Shown in pieces: positions 7,803-15,507 of a DNA stretch of 20,643 nt (its first letter is position 1; each line of letters opens with the position of its first letter). This DNA comes from IDS-8 sp036381215 (GTDB taxonomy: Bacteria; Pseudomonadota; Gammaproteobacteria; Steroidobacterales; Woeseiaceae): assembly GCA_036381215.1 (NCBI GenBank), contig DASVDF010000130.1, forward strand, positions 1 to 20,643. Reading direction: 5' to 3'. The translations under genes and the position numbers were made by a program. The notes under the pieces were generated by a model. It searched no databases and was not told where the DNA came from. It worked only from the letters and a program-made list of their open reading frames with translations.

Positions 7803-8780
7803 ATGCGCGCTTCCGTGAAATTCACCGTACTGGCCGGCGCCCTGGCGCTGGTGGCGGGCGGTGTCCTGGCGCAGGACGAAGAGGAAAGCTGCAGCGTTTG
7901 CGAGTTCGAACCTTTGCAGATCGTCGGCTCGGCGACCCCCTCCGGCGAGTTCCTCGACCGTCTGGCCGCGGCCGAGGTGCCGTTGCGCGAATACACGCAG
8001 GATTCGCTCACCTCCGTCGAAATGGGCTCCGGGCACGCCGTGCGGGATTTCTCCCGCTGGTACCGGCACAGGATCGACGAGCAGAACGAGGAGGAGATCC
8101 AGAACCGGATGATCGCCGAGTTCATCGGCCAGGGGCTCGAGCTCGGGCTCAACTACTTCCTGCCGGGCTCGGGCGCCGTGGCCAGCGCGATCCGCGATTA
8201 CGGCGGGCAGGCCTACGGCGCGCTGGTGAGCCGGATGCCGGACGGCACCACCGATCCGGGACCTTACCTGCAGCGGATCAGCGAGGACCTCGAGGACGGC
8301 ACCGACCAGCTCCAGGCCTTCATCATCGACATGTTCCACGGCACCGACGACGCGGCGCTCCGCGAGCAGATGGACATGATCAAGATGGAATACGTCTGGG
8401 AAAAGGAATGGCAGCGGGAAGAGGGTCATCCCGACGCCGGCCGGCGCACTCCCGGAGACAGCTCGCGACGGCTCCTGCGCGAGATCGGGATCGGCCCGGG
8501 CGGGCGAGCGACCGTCGCGGCAGTGCACGAGCGGGTCCTGAAAAAGCTCATCAAGGACGTGATGTGCGCCCAGCTCCGCGACAACCCGGTGATGAGCTGC
8601 GAGAGCGACGGCTGGCTGGCCGACCAGATTGCCACCGGCATGGCGCTGCGCCTGATTGCGGCGCAGGGCGACCCGGCGCGCATGTACGCCATCACGGACG
8701 AGGAACAGCTGCGCCGCATCTGCCGGGCCGAGCCGGGCGACTGGTTCTACCAGGCTTCGGACTGCCGGGAATTGAGATGA
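7803..8780 (+). CDS. Exported Cys-containing protein of unknown function, last gene of the operon
   Basis: 325 residues from ATG 7803, three bases after the preceding stop and with a GGAGG-type stretch (GAGGAGGGC) just upstream. Signal peptide: FTVLAGALALVAGGVLA, cleavage near LAQ-DEEE. The mature protein starts with an acidic patch and a C-x2-C pair (C30, C33, in SCSVCEF). Four more cysteines lie near the C-terminus (VMCAQL, MSCES, RICRAE, SDCREL), an even number that could form disulfides in the periplasm. The middle has an alternating Gly/hydrophobic helix (LGLNYFLPGSGAVASAI) that may be membrane-active or simply buried, and long acidic helices. It does not share the motifs of the four paralogues before it. 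It is probably a partner of them, because it is in the same transcription unit and also exported. No family recognised. Confidence 0.87.
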   Translation: MRASVKFTVLAGALALVAGGVLAQDEEESCSVCEFEPLQIVGSATPSGEFLDRLAAAEVPLREYTQDSLTSVEMGSGHAVRDFSRWYRHRIDEQNEEEIQNRMIAEFIGQGLELGLNYFLPGSGAVASAIRDYGGQAYGALVSRMPDGTTDPGPYLQRISEDLEDGTDQLQAFIIDMFHGTDDAALREQMDMIKMEYVWEKEWQREEGHPDAGRRTPGDSSRRLLREIGIGPGGRATVAAVHERVLKKLIKDVMCAQLRDNPVMSCESDGWLADQIATGMALRLIAAQGDPARMYAITDEEQLRRICRAEPGDWFYQASDCRELR

Positions 8781-8807
8781 CGTTCCGCATTCAGGGATGA
8801 ATGCATC

Positions 8808-8849
8808 GGCCCCCGCGCGCTTTCGCTCACGCGCGGGGGCCGGTCTTTT
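8808..8849 (+). terminator. Rho-independent terminator closing the exported-protein operon
   Basis: A perfect 12-bp G/C stem (GGCCCCCGCGCG at 8808-8819 paired with its complement at 8830-8841) encloses a 10-base loop. It is followed by a T-rich run (GGTCTTTT, 8842-8849). It sits 27 bases after the stop of the last operon gene. The same hairpin lies ten bases beyond the stop of the minus-strand gene at 8851-9042, but lacks a T-run in that direction. Confidence 0.9.
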
Positions 8850-8850
8850 C

Positions 8851-9042
8851 TCAGTCGCGCCCGGCGACGACGGCCTCCGTGGCCGGTGTGGCGGCGCTCG
8901 CGGCCCGGTGGTCCTGTTCCGCTGTACAGCAGCACGGGCCCATCAGGATCTTCGCGACCAGGATGGCGAGCAGTGCGCCGGCAAAGCCGCCCCCGGCGGC
9001 GTACAGCGCAACGGTCTGTGGAGGTCGACTGCCTTCGGCCAT
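8851..9042 (-). CDS. Small single-span membrane protein with a Cys-Cys-Cys motif
   Basis: 63 residues. The ATG at 9042-9040 has an excellent ribosome-binding site (AAAGGAG, eight bases upstream), which is the main reason to call this short frame. A polar N-terminus (MAEGSRPPQ) leads into one hydrophobic segment of about 20 residues (ALYAAGGGFAGALLAILVAK, Gly-zipper-like), then KILMGPCCCTAEQDH and an Ala/Thr/Glu-rich tail. Three consecutive cysteines right at the membrane border are unusual and could bind a metal, form disulfides or carry a modification. It is convergent with the exported-protein operon and divergent from the sigma factor, so it may belong to the sigma factor's regulon. Function unknown; location inner membrane by inference. 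Confidence 0.7.
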   Translation of the reverse strand: MAEGSRPPQTVALYAAGGGFAGALLAILVAKILMGPCCCTAEQDHRAASAATPATEAVVAGRD

Positions 9043-9049
9043 GACGGTG

Positions 9050-9056
9050 CTCCTTT
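9050..9056 (-). promoter_or_regulatory. Ribosome-binding site of the small membrane protein
   Basis: On the minus strand this reads AAAGGAG and ends eight bases from the ATG. It fixes the start of the 63-residue frame and rejects the longer antisense frame that runs through the sigma factor. Confidence 0.75.
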
Positions 9057-9096
9057 GAATAAGCAGAAAAGGTAAATCGAGCAAATGGCGGCGCCG

Positions 9097-9102
9097 ATTG
9101 TA
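9097..9102 (-). promoter_or_regulatory. Possible -10 element for the small membrane protein gene
   Basis: TACAAT on the minus strand, about 55 bases before the start codon, in an AT-richer stretch of the intergenic region. No good TTGACA-like box lies at the expected distance, so the promoter may be weak, activator-dependent or read by another sigma factor. Confidence 0.25.
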
Positions 9103-9198
9103 GTAACTTATGCGCAGGCCGCACACCGACACGCGCGACGCCGCGGGATCCGGCACTCGCGGCCAGGGATAGGAAATGCGCTCAGGACCGAGGCGGGC

Positions 9199-9777
9199 AT
9201 GGCCGGCCGGCGCGCTCCAGTGAGCGATGCAGCGTCGGTGACGACGCTCCTGCATCACTGGCGTGCCGGCGACAAGGCGGCTCTCGAGGCGCTCACGCCG
9301 CTCATTTACGACGACCTGTGGCGGATCGCGGCGCGGCAGCTCCGCTCCGAGCGCAGCGGCCATACGCTGCAGGCGACCGCGCTCGTGCACGAAGCTTTTG
9401 CGCGACTGGCGGATGCGGAGGTCGCGTGGCAGGACCGCGCCCACTTCTTCGCGATCGCCGCCCGGCTGATGCGCCGCATACTCACCGACTACGGGCGCGC
9501 CCGGCAGCGCGACAAGCGCGGCGGGGGCATGCGGCCGATCACCTTGAGCGAGGACAGCGGGACGCCCTGCGAAACGGAGCGGCTGCTCGAGCTCGACGCC
9601 GCGCTCGACAAGCTGGCGCGCGTCGACGAGCGGAAAAGCGACATCCTCGTGCTGCACTTCTTCGGAGGCATGACTTACGACGAGATGGCCGAGGCGCTCG
9701 GCATCTCGGCGGCGACGGTGGACCGTGACCTGCGGCTCGCGAAAGCCTGGCTCGCCAATGAGCTCTCGGACCCTTGA
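9199..9777 (+). CDS. ECF-type RNA polymerase sigma factor, TIGR02999/Sigma70_ECF-like
   Basis: 192 residues from ATG 9199, typical of the family; the alternative upstream ATG at 9085 adds an implausible Arg/His-rich leader, and GTG 9222 is also possible. Region 2 spans about residues 15-105 (LLHHWRAGD, LIYDDLWRIAARQL, HFFAIAARLMRRILTDYGRAR). Region 4 is a helix-turn-helix at about 133-190 (MTYDEMAEALGISAATVDRDLRLAKAWL). In region 2.2, where ECF sigma factors usually have a D-A-E-D-L-V-Q-E-x-F pattern, this protein has Q58-A-T60-A-L-V-H-E-A-F, with no acidic residue before L-V. The kinase gene begins inside its last codons. In ECF43-type pairs such as EcfP/PknT, a partner kinase phosphorylates a Thr in this region to supply the missing charge; the same mechanism is inferred here. 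Confidence 0.93.
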   Translation: MAGRRAPVSDAASVTTLLHHWRAGDKAALEALTPLIYDDLWRIAARQLRSERSGHTLQATALVHEAFARLADAEVAWQDRAHFFAIAARLMRRILTDYGRARQRDKRGGGMRPITLSEDSGTPCETERLLELDAALDKLARVDERKSDILVLHFFGGMTYDEMAEALGISAATVDRDLRLAKAWLANELSDP

Positions 9778-12445
9778 GCTCACGCCCGAGCGGTGGCGCC
9801 GGGTGGACGAGCTGTTCGCGGAGGCGCTCTCGCGGCGGCCCGGCGAGCGCGACGCGTTTCTCGAGCAGGCCTGTAACGACGACCCTGAGCTGCTGCGTTA
9901 CATCGCCTCGCTGCTGCGCGCCGATCCTGCCGTGGAGTCCACCGTCGAAGACGCCATCTCGCGCACGGTCAAGTCCGCCTTCGGCGACGAATCCCGGCCG
10001 CAGGACGGCATCGCGGGAACGCGCGTGGGCGCCTACCGGATCGAGCGCCTGCTCGGCTACGGCGGCATGGGCGTCGTCTATCTCGCCAGCCGCGACGACC
10101 GCCAGTTCGAGCGCCAGGTGGCGATCAAGTTCGGCAAGCGCCGGCTGCTCGATCCGCTGACGGAAGCACGCCTGCGCAGCGAACGCCAGATCCTCGCCAA
10201 CCTCGACCACCCGCACGTAGCGCGGCTGCTCGACGGCGGCACGACGCAAGAAGGCGTGCCGTACCTCGTCATGGAGTACATCGACGGGATCCGGATCGAC
10301 GAGTACTGCGACGCCGCCCGGCTGTCCATCCGGGAGCGGCTGGAGCTGTTCCGCCTGATCTGCGACGCCGTCCACTACGCGCACATGAGCCTGGTCATCC
10401 ACCGGGACATCAAGCCGTCGAACATCCTGGTGACCGCGAGGGGCGAGCCCAAGCTGCTGGATTTCGGCATCGCGAAGCTCATCGGTCCGCAAGGCGCCGC
10501 CGGCGACGGGCTGACCCGCACCGGCGCGGCGATGCTGACGCCGGAGAACGCCTCGCCCGAGCAGCTCCTGGGACGGCCCGTCACCACCGCGACGGACATC
10601 TATGCGCTCGGCCTCCTGCTGCACCAGGTCCTCACCGGGCTCCCGGTGTACGAGCTGGACGGATTGTCGCCGGCCGAGCTCGCGCGGATCACCTGCCAGG
10701 TCCCGGCCGCGAAGCCGAGCGACCGGCTCGCCGCCGCCTGGAAGGCCGCGCTGGCGCGCGGTGCCGGCGCGGCCGAAGAGCTCAGATCGGCGGCGCGCAA
10801 TCGCGGGCTGCCGGTCGAGACGCTGGTCAAACGGCTCAAGGGCGATCTCGACACGATCGTGCTCAAGGCGCTGCACAGGGAGCCGGAACGCCGCTACGTG
10901 TCGGCGGCCAAGCTGTCGGACGACATCGAGGCCTGGCTGCAATCGCTGCCGATCTCCGCGCAACCCGATTCCTGGGCGTATCGCACCGGCAAGTTCCTGC
11001 ACCGGCACAAGCTCGGCGTCGCGACCTCGAGCGCATTCCTGGCCGTCCTGTGCACGCTGCTGGTCGCGCTGTTCGTGCAGAACGACCGCATCCTGCTGGA
11101 GCGCGATCACGCACGGGAAATCGCGAAGTTCCTCGAGGACATCTTCACGTCTCCCGATCCGGCCAACACCCGCGGGCTCGACATCACCGCAAAGGAGATC
11201 CTGGCGAGGGGCGCAGAGCGCATCACGACCGAGCTCGCGGACCGGCCCGAGATCCAGTCGTCTCTCATGGAGACGATCGGCCGCGTGTACCTCAACCTCG
11301 GCGAGTACACGCCGTCGATCGACATGCTCGAGAGGTCCCTCGAGCTGCGCATCCAGGCGCTGGGCGAAGATCATCCCTCCGTCGCGCAGGCGAAGAACGA
11401 CCTCGCGAAAGCCCTGATCCGTAAGGCAGGGTACGCGCGCGCGCGTACCCTGCTCGAGCAATCGCTGGAGCAGAACCGGCGCGAGCAGGGCGGGGCGTCG
11501 CAGCAGGTGGCCGAGAACCTGTACAACCTGGCGGAGCTGCATCTCGCCATGGGCGAGCTCGACAGCGCCGAACGCTACGCGACGGAGAGCATCGACATCT
11601 ATACGCCGCTCGCAGCGGAACACGGCATCGAGCTCGCGGAAGCCAAGAATACGCTCGCGAGAATCCTGCAGGTGCGGGGCGATCTCGACCGCACGGAGAA
11701 GCTGCTGCGCGAGGCCATCGCCATCGTGGAGAGCAGGGCCGGCAGCGATCACCCGCTGATGGCCTACTATCTGCAGAACCTCGGCGTGCTCTTGAAGTCG
11801 AAGGGCGACCTGGACGCGGCCGAGCAGACACTGAACGAAGCGATCGACGCGGCCCGGCACATCCTCGGCGAAAAGCACGATCTCGTGGCGACGACGCTCG
11901 CCATCCAGGGCTCCCTCATGCACAGTCGCGGCGAATACGCCGCCGCGGAGCAGGCGTACCGCGAGGCGCTCGCGCTCGACATCGAGGCGCGGGGGAGGTC
12001 ACACCCGTTTGTCGGCTACGACATGACCAGCCTCGCCATGCTGTTGCACGACAAGGGCGATCTCGCCGGCGCCGAGGCGATGCTGACCGGCGCGCTCGGG
12101 ATCTATGCCCAGGCGCTGGACGAGAATCACCAGTACGTGGCGTCGGCGCTGACGGAGCTCGGCGCCGTGCTCACGAGCGCGGGACGTGCCGACGAGGCGA
12201 TCGCGCCCCTCGAGCGTGCGCTTAAGATCCGGCGCCTGGACTACGCCGACGACAACGTGCTCGTCGCCGCCACGCTGTCCGAATACGGCAACGCGCTGCT
12301 GACCCTCGGTGAGACGGAGCGGGCCCGCCCGCTGCTCGAGCAGAGCGCCCGCGTCCTTTTGCAGTACGACGACCGCCGGGCGCAGCGCGCTCGCGCGATG
12401 ATGGCGCGCCTCGAGGCGACGCCATCCGCCCTCCCGGCCCGGTAG
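9758..12445 (+). CDS. Membrane Ser/Thr protein kinase with C-terminal TPR repeats
   Basis: 895 residues from ATG 9758, overlapping the sigma factor by 20 bases, so translation is probably coupled. A helical N-terminal region of about 85 residues (RWRRVDELFAEAL, RDAFLEQACNDDPELL) precedes a Hanks-type kinase domain (about 90-360): Gly loop GYGGMGVVY near 99, VAIK with K124, catalytic HRDIKPSN (D217) and DFG (235-237), then SPEQLLG. All key residues are present, so it should be active. A membrane helix lies near 419-441 (LGVATSSAFLAVLCTLLVALFVQ). It is followed by a long periplasmic-side tail with about eight kinesin-light-chain-like TPR repeats at roughly 42-residue spacing (LGEDHPSVAQAKNDLAKAL, and so on). 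A cytoplasmic kinase with an extracytoplasmic sensing tail fits control of the upstream sigma factor. Other substrates are possible. Confidence 0.93.
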   Translation: MSSRTLELTPERWRRVDELFAEALSRRPGERDAFLEQACNDDPELLRYIASLLRADPAVESTVEDAISRTVKSAFGDESRPQDGIAGTRVGAYRIERLLGYGGMGVVYLASRDDRQFERQVAIKFGKRRLLDPLTEARLRSERQILANLDHPHVARLLDGGTTQEGVPYLVMEYIDGIRIDEYCDAARLSIRERLELFRLICDAVHYAHMSLVIHRDIKPSNILVTARGEPKLLDFGIAKLIGPQGAAGDGLTRTGAAMLTPENASPEQLLGRPVTTATDIYALGLLLHQVLTGLPVYELDGLSPAELARITCQVPAAKPSDRLAAAWKAALARGAGAAEELRSAARNRGLPVETLVKRLKGDLDTIVLKALHREPERRYVSAAKLSDDIEAWLQSLPISAQPDSWAYRTGKFLHRHKLGVATSSAFLAVLCTLLVALFVQNDRILLERDHAREIAKFLEDIFTSPDPANTRGLDITAKEILARGAERITTELADRPEIQSSLMETIGRVYLNLGEYTPSIDMLERSLELRIQALGEDHPSVAQAKNDLAKALIRKAGYARARTLLEQSLEQNRREQGGASQQVAENLYNLAELHLAMGELDSAERYATESIDIYTPLAAEHGIELAEAKNTLARILQVRGDLDRTEKLLREAIAIVESRAGSDHPLMAYYLQNLGVLLKSKGDLDAAEQTLNEAIDAARHILGEKHDLVATTLAIQGSLMHSRGEYAAAEQAYREALALDIEARGRSHPFVGYDMTSLAMLLHDKGDLAGAEAMLTGALGIYAQALDENHQYVASALTELGAVLTSAGRADEAIAPLERALKIRRLDYADDNVLVAATLSEYGNALLTLGETERARPLLEQSARVLLQYDDRRAQRARAMMARLEATPSALPAR

Positions 12446-12469
12446 CCGGCGCCCGCCACCGCCTCCTAC

Positions 12470-13414
12470 CTAAAAACGGAACTTCACACCGACGCCGAAG
12501 CTGTACTGGTCTGCGTCCGTGTTCTCGCTCTCGTCGAAGCTCAGCCATCCGTAGCGCGCATCGAGCTCGATCCTTTCACGCACGAACCAGCTCGCGAACA
12601 GTCCGTAGCTCGTCGATGCATCGCTTGCGTCCCGCAGCGCTCCATCGACGTCGATGCCGAATGCGAGCAGTCGTGACGGATACAGCGAAACGCGCGCACT
12701 GTAAGAGCCGTCCGAAGGACCCCGGGGCGTCGTCGCCAGGACGATATCCGTACCGTACTGCCAGCTTCCTCCCACGCTGCCGATGTGCGAGAAGCCCAAG
12801 GCCGCTTCCGTGGACGTCGAGTCTCCTCCGATGAACGCTCCCTGCGCATCCGAATCGCTACGCAGCAGGGTGAGATCGAGCGTGGTTTGTGCGCCAAGGT
12901 ACTTGCCGAACCCCAGGCTGTACCCGTCCGCGCTGGTTTTCGATCCGGCGAGCTCGAGCTCCGCTCTCGATAATCCACCGAGGCCATACCAGCCGCTTTC
13001 CCGCCAGACCCAGCGCAGACTGGCAGAAAACGCGTTCGTGGTCTGGCCGCTCCTGGTCACACCCGGAGCAACGACCGTCCCGTCGCCGGTCACCGTGAAA
13101 ACACTGTCGCCGTCACCGCGGCTGTAGCTCAACGAAAGGCCGGACGCACGGTCGATAAAGGCCGCCCGGCTCAGCGGGCCCGCGGGCGTGCCCACCGCAT
13201 GGAAGTACCAGGTCCCCGTGATTCCGAGCTCGTCGTTGTCGGTCTCGGACGAGATGCCCAGGTTCAGAAAAGGACTCTCGAAAGTCGCTTCGGTCGAGGC
13301 ACGATCGGCGTCGTAAGCGACGTCGATCTCGTATTGATAGCTGTCCGCGTGCGCCGCTGCCGGTACCGCGAGCCACGCTGCGAGCCCCGAGACTGCCAGG
13401 CAGATTTTCGTCAT
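12470..13414 (-). CDS. Outer-membrane beta-barrel protein, putative porin-like
   Basis: 314 residues. The ATG at 13414-13412 is preferred over the codon at 13432 because GGGGAG lies eight bases before it. Signal peptide: ICLAVSGLAAWLAVPAAAHA, then DSYQYEIDV. The rest is a series of alternating hydrophobic/polar amphipathic strands joined by turns (for example LSLSYSRGDGD, FSASLRWVWRESGWYGLGG, YSFGVGVKFRF), and the last residue is Phe, the usual BamA-recognised end of an outer-membrane barrel. The repeated G-x-x-L-x-Y and Y-x-L-G-x-G patterns support the barrel call, but the exact family and substrate cannot be told. The gene converges on the kinase gene with a 24-base gap lacking a clear terminator. 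Confidence 0.85.
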   Translation of the reverse strand: MTKICLAVSGLAAWLAVPAAAHADSYQYEIDVAYDADRASTEATFESPFLNLGISSETDNDELGITGTWYFHAVGTPAGPLSRAAFIDRASGLSLSYSRGDGDSVFTVTGDGTVVAPGVTRSGQTTNAFSASLRWVWRESGWYGLGGLSRAELELAGSKTSADGYSLGFGKYLGAQTTLDLTLLRSDSDAQGAFIGGDSTSTEAALGFSHIGSVGGSWQYGTDIVLATTPRGPSDGSYSARVSLYPSRLLAFGIDVDGALRDASDASTSYGLFASWFVRERIELDARYGWLSFDESENTDADQYSFGVGVKFRF

Positions 13415-13421
13415 TGCTGCG

Positions 13422-13427
13422 CTCCCC
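13422..13427 (-). promoter_or_regulatory. Ribosome-binding site of the beta-barrel gene
   Basis: Reads GGGGAG on the minus strand, seven to eight bases before the ATG at 13414. It decides between the two candidate starts in favour of the shorter protein, whose signal peptide then has a normal length. Confidence 0.65.
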
Positions 13428-13528
13428 ACCAAGTGCTGCTTTGGTATGTGGGCAAGCAGTACCAGAGGAAGCGCGGGTTGTAAACCGACCTTCCTGCAAA
13501 CCAGGGGATATGCAAAACCGATCTGTCG

Positions 13529-13562
13529 CGAGAACCGCCGGCGTGAATAATGGCGGTTCTCG
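13529..13562. repeat. Perfect 11-bp inverted repeat between divergent genes
   Basis: CGAGAACCGCC at 13529-13539 is mirrored by GGCGGTTCTCG at 13552-13562 around a 12-base spacer. It lies 14 bases before the preferred start at 13576 and about 115 bases from the divergent beta-barrel start. No T-run follows in either direction. It could be an operator for one or both genes or a 5' leader hairpin that hides the weak ribosome-binding region of the + strand gene. Confidence 0.6.
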
Positions 13563-13575
13563 ACGTTCCCGGCAG

Positions 13576-14172
13576 ATGCACATGCGCCCGGCTCGCCTTC
13601 TCGTCATCGGCCTCTCGCTTGCACTTTCGGCCGCAGCGGCGGATGACGGCGCCGCGCAGGCGCCGCAGGAGCCGCCGGCGCAAGCCCCCGTCGCGGAACG
13701 GGGCGGGCAGCAGGATTTCGATTTTTCCTTCGGTACCTGGCGCACCGAGGTCCGTGTGCGGCCGCCGCTGAGCGGCTCGGACTGGAGTGAGTACGTCGGC
13801 ACGTCCCTGGTGCGTCCGATCTGGGACGGTCGCGCCAACCTCGTGGAGCTCGATGTGGCCGGATTGGCCGGACGCATCGTCGGCCTGAGCCTGCGCCTTT
13901 ACGAGCCGGAGAACCGCCGCTGGAGCCTGCATTACGCCAACAGCCGCACCGGCGAGCTGACCCCGCCGGTAACGGGCTCGTTCACGAACGGTGTCGGCGA
14001 GTTCACGAGCACCGAGACGCTCGAAGGTCGCGAGGTCCTGGTGAAGTTCGTGATCTCGCCGGCGGCGCCGGGGCAGTGGCGCTACGTGCAGTCGTATTCG
14101 GCGGATGGCGGCAAGAGCTGGGAGCCGAACTGGATCGCGACCGACACGCTCCTCGGCCGGACGGCCGACTGA
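13576..14172 (+). CDS. Exported DUF1579/lipocalin-like beta-barrel protein
   Basis: 198 residues from ATG 13576; ATG 13582 is equally possible and neither has a strong ribosome-binding site. ATG 13510 would add an Arg-rich leader whose coding would span the inverted repeat, with its purine run too close to the start. Signal peptide: LLVIGLSLALSAAA, cleavage near AAA-DDG. A Pro/Ala/Gln-rich linker leads to the domain beginning FDFSFGTWRTEVR, then DGRANLVELD, LRLYEPENRRWSLHYAN and a C-terminal YSADGGKSWEPNW. The order F-x-x-G-x-W, D-G-R-A-N, Y-x-P-x-x-x-x-W, D-G-G-K-[ST]-W is that of small calycin-like proteins often labelled DUF1579. Ligand unknown. It may be co-transcribed with the exporter 96 bases downstream. 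Confidence 0.82.
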   Translation: MHMRPARLLVIGLSLALSAAAADDGAAQAPQEPPAQAPVAERGGQQDFDFSFGTWRTEVRVRPPLSGSDWSEYVGTSLVRPIWDGRANLVELDVAGLAGRIVGLSLRLYEPENRRWSLHYANSRTGELTPPVTGSFTNGVGEFTSTETLEGREVLVKFVISPAAPGQWRYVQSYSADGGKSWEPNWIATDTLLGRTAD

Positions 14173-14268
14173 AAGCCCCGAGCCGCGCGCCGCTCAGTAT
14201 TTTCCGGCGTTGCGGTCCTGCCCCGGTCCGGGCGATGGTTACCCACCGGTTCGCACACGAGCCCCCGT

Positions 14269-15507
14269 ATGCTGCGGCCAACGACCGCTCGCTGGATCCT
14301 GCTCGCGATCGGCGGGCTCGTGATCGCGGGCCTGTTGCTGGTGCCGATGTGGCTCGGACCGCGGCTGCCCGGCTATCGCGTCGCGGCGCGGCCGCTCGTG
14401 CAGACCGTGGTGGCCACGGGGCGCGTCATCAGCGTGTCGCGCTCGCAGGTCGGGAGCGAAATCACCGGCGTCGTGCTCGAGCGCCGCGTGCAGGAGGGGG
14501 ATCGCGTCGCACCCGGTGACGTGCTTGCCGTGCTGCGCGCGGACGATCTCGCCGCGCAGGTGCGCGAGGCGGAGGCGGCGCTCGACAATCTCGTGCGATC
14601 GACCAGGCCGCAGGCCGATGAGGCCCTGCGCGAGGCGGACGCGCGTCTCGCCCAGGCGGAGCGCGAGACCGCACGCCGGCGCGACTTGTTCGAGCGCGGG
14701 CTGATCGCCCGGGAAGCGCTCGAGCAGGCTGAGGAAAACGCGACGGTCGCCCGCGCGGCCACCGAGTCGGCCCGCCTGCGTGCCATGGCCGCCGCGGCCG
14801 GCGGTCCCGAGGAGAGCGTCCTGCGCGAACGCCTCGCGGCGGCGCGCGCGGCGCTCGCGAAGACCGTGGTCCGCTCCGAGGTGGCGGGCACCGTGCTCAC
14901 CCGCAATGCGGAGCCGGGCGACCTGGTGCAGCCGGGCACGGTGCTGTTCACGATCGCGCGCAGCGGCGACACGGAGCTCCTCGTGCCTTTCGACGAGGAA
15001 AACCTCGCGCGGCTGCGTACCGGTCAGCGGGCAACGGGCATCACCGATGCCTTCCCGGACCGGCCTTTTTCCGCCGGGATCACGCTCATCGCGCCGCGCA
15101 TCGACCCGCAGCGCGGCACCGTGGACGTCCGTCTCCGGGTGGATCCGGTGCCGGACTTCCTGCGGCAGGACATGACGGTATCGGTGAGCGTCGAGACCGG
15201 CCGCCGCGAGCGGGCGCTGGTGGTGCCGAACGACGCGCTGCTCGATCCGGTCGCGGATCGAGGCTACGTATTGGCGGTCCGGGACGGACGCGTGCGGCGC
15301 GTCGCGGTGCGTCTCGGGCTGCGCGGCCTCACGCTCACCGAGGTGGTGTCAGGACTGGACGCGGGCGACAGGGTGCTGCTGCTCCGCTCGGCCCGCGACG
15401 TGGCCGAGGGTGATCGCGTGCGGCTGGTCGAGGAAGCGACACCGTTCAGGGATTCCGCAGCACCGGTGTACGGCGGCATGCCGGATCCCGACGGCGGGGC
15501 AAGGTGA
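14269..15507 (+). CDS. ABC exporter periplasmic adaptor (HlyD/MacA-like membrane fusion protein)
   Basis: 412 residues. A single membrane anchor (WILLAIGGLVIAGLLLVPMWL, about 9-29) is followed by the split lipoyl domain: first half about 45-90 (VVATGRV, GSEITGVV, VQEGDRVAPGDVLAVL), second half about 200-230 (VRSEVAGTVLTRNAEPGDLVQPGTVLFTIA). Between them is an alpha hairpin coiled coil of about 95-195 rich in Ala, Glu and Arg. Barrel and membrane-proximal domains follow (DGRVRRVAVRLGLRG). This is the layout of MacA-type adaptors, which link an inner-membrane MacB-like pump to an outer-membrane channel; no TolC-like channel is in the window. Its stop overlaps the ATG of the permease gene (TGATG), which fits an adaptor-permease-ATPase operon. 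The start has a poor ribosome-binding site. Confidence 0.93.
   Translation: MLRPTTARWILLAIGGLVIAGLLLVPMWLGPRLPGYRVAARPLVQTVVATGRVISVSRSQVGSEITGVVLERRVQEGDRVAPGDVLAVLRADDLAAQVREAEAALDNLVRSTRPQADEALREADARLAQAERETARRRDLFERGLIAREALEQAEENATVARAATESARLRAMAAAAGGPEESVLRERLAAARAALAKTVVRSEVAGTVLTRNAEPGDLVQPGTVLFTIARSGDTELLVPFDEENLARLRTGQRATGITDAFPDRPFSAGITLIAPRIDPQRGTVDVRLRVDPVPDFLRQDMTVSVSVETGRRERALVVPNDALLDPVADRGYVLAVRDGRVRRVAVRLGLRGLTLTEVVSGLDAGDRVLLLRSARDVAEGDRVRLVEEATPFRDSAAPVYGGMPDPDGGAR

Noticed and set aside
9085..9198. Longer sigma factor start at ATG 9085
   Set aside because: The added 38 residues are Arg/His-rich, unlike the family N-terminus, and the region is needed for the divergent promoters.
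9539..11923. 794-codon open frame on the minus strand
   Set aside because: Antisense to the kinase with all catalytic motifs intact; low-complexity Arg/Gln/Leu composition and no ribosome-binding site.
14173..14268. Possible terminator after the lipocalin-like gene
   Set aside because: The GAGCC...GCTC stretch pairs for only about four bases before a mismatch. The exporter genes may therefore be read from the upstream promoter, or from one I cannot see.
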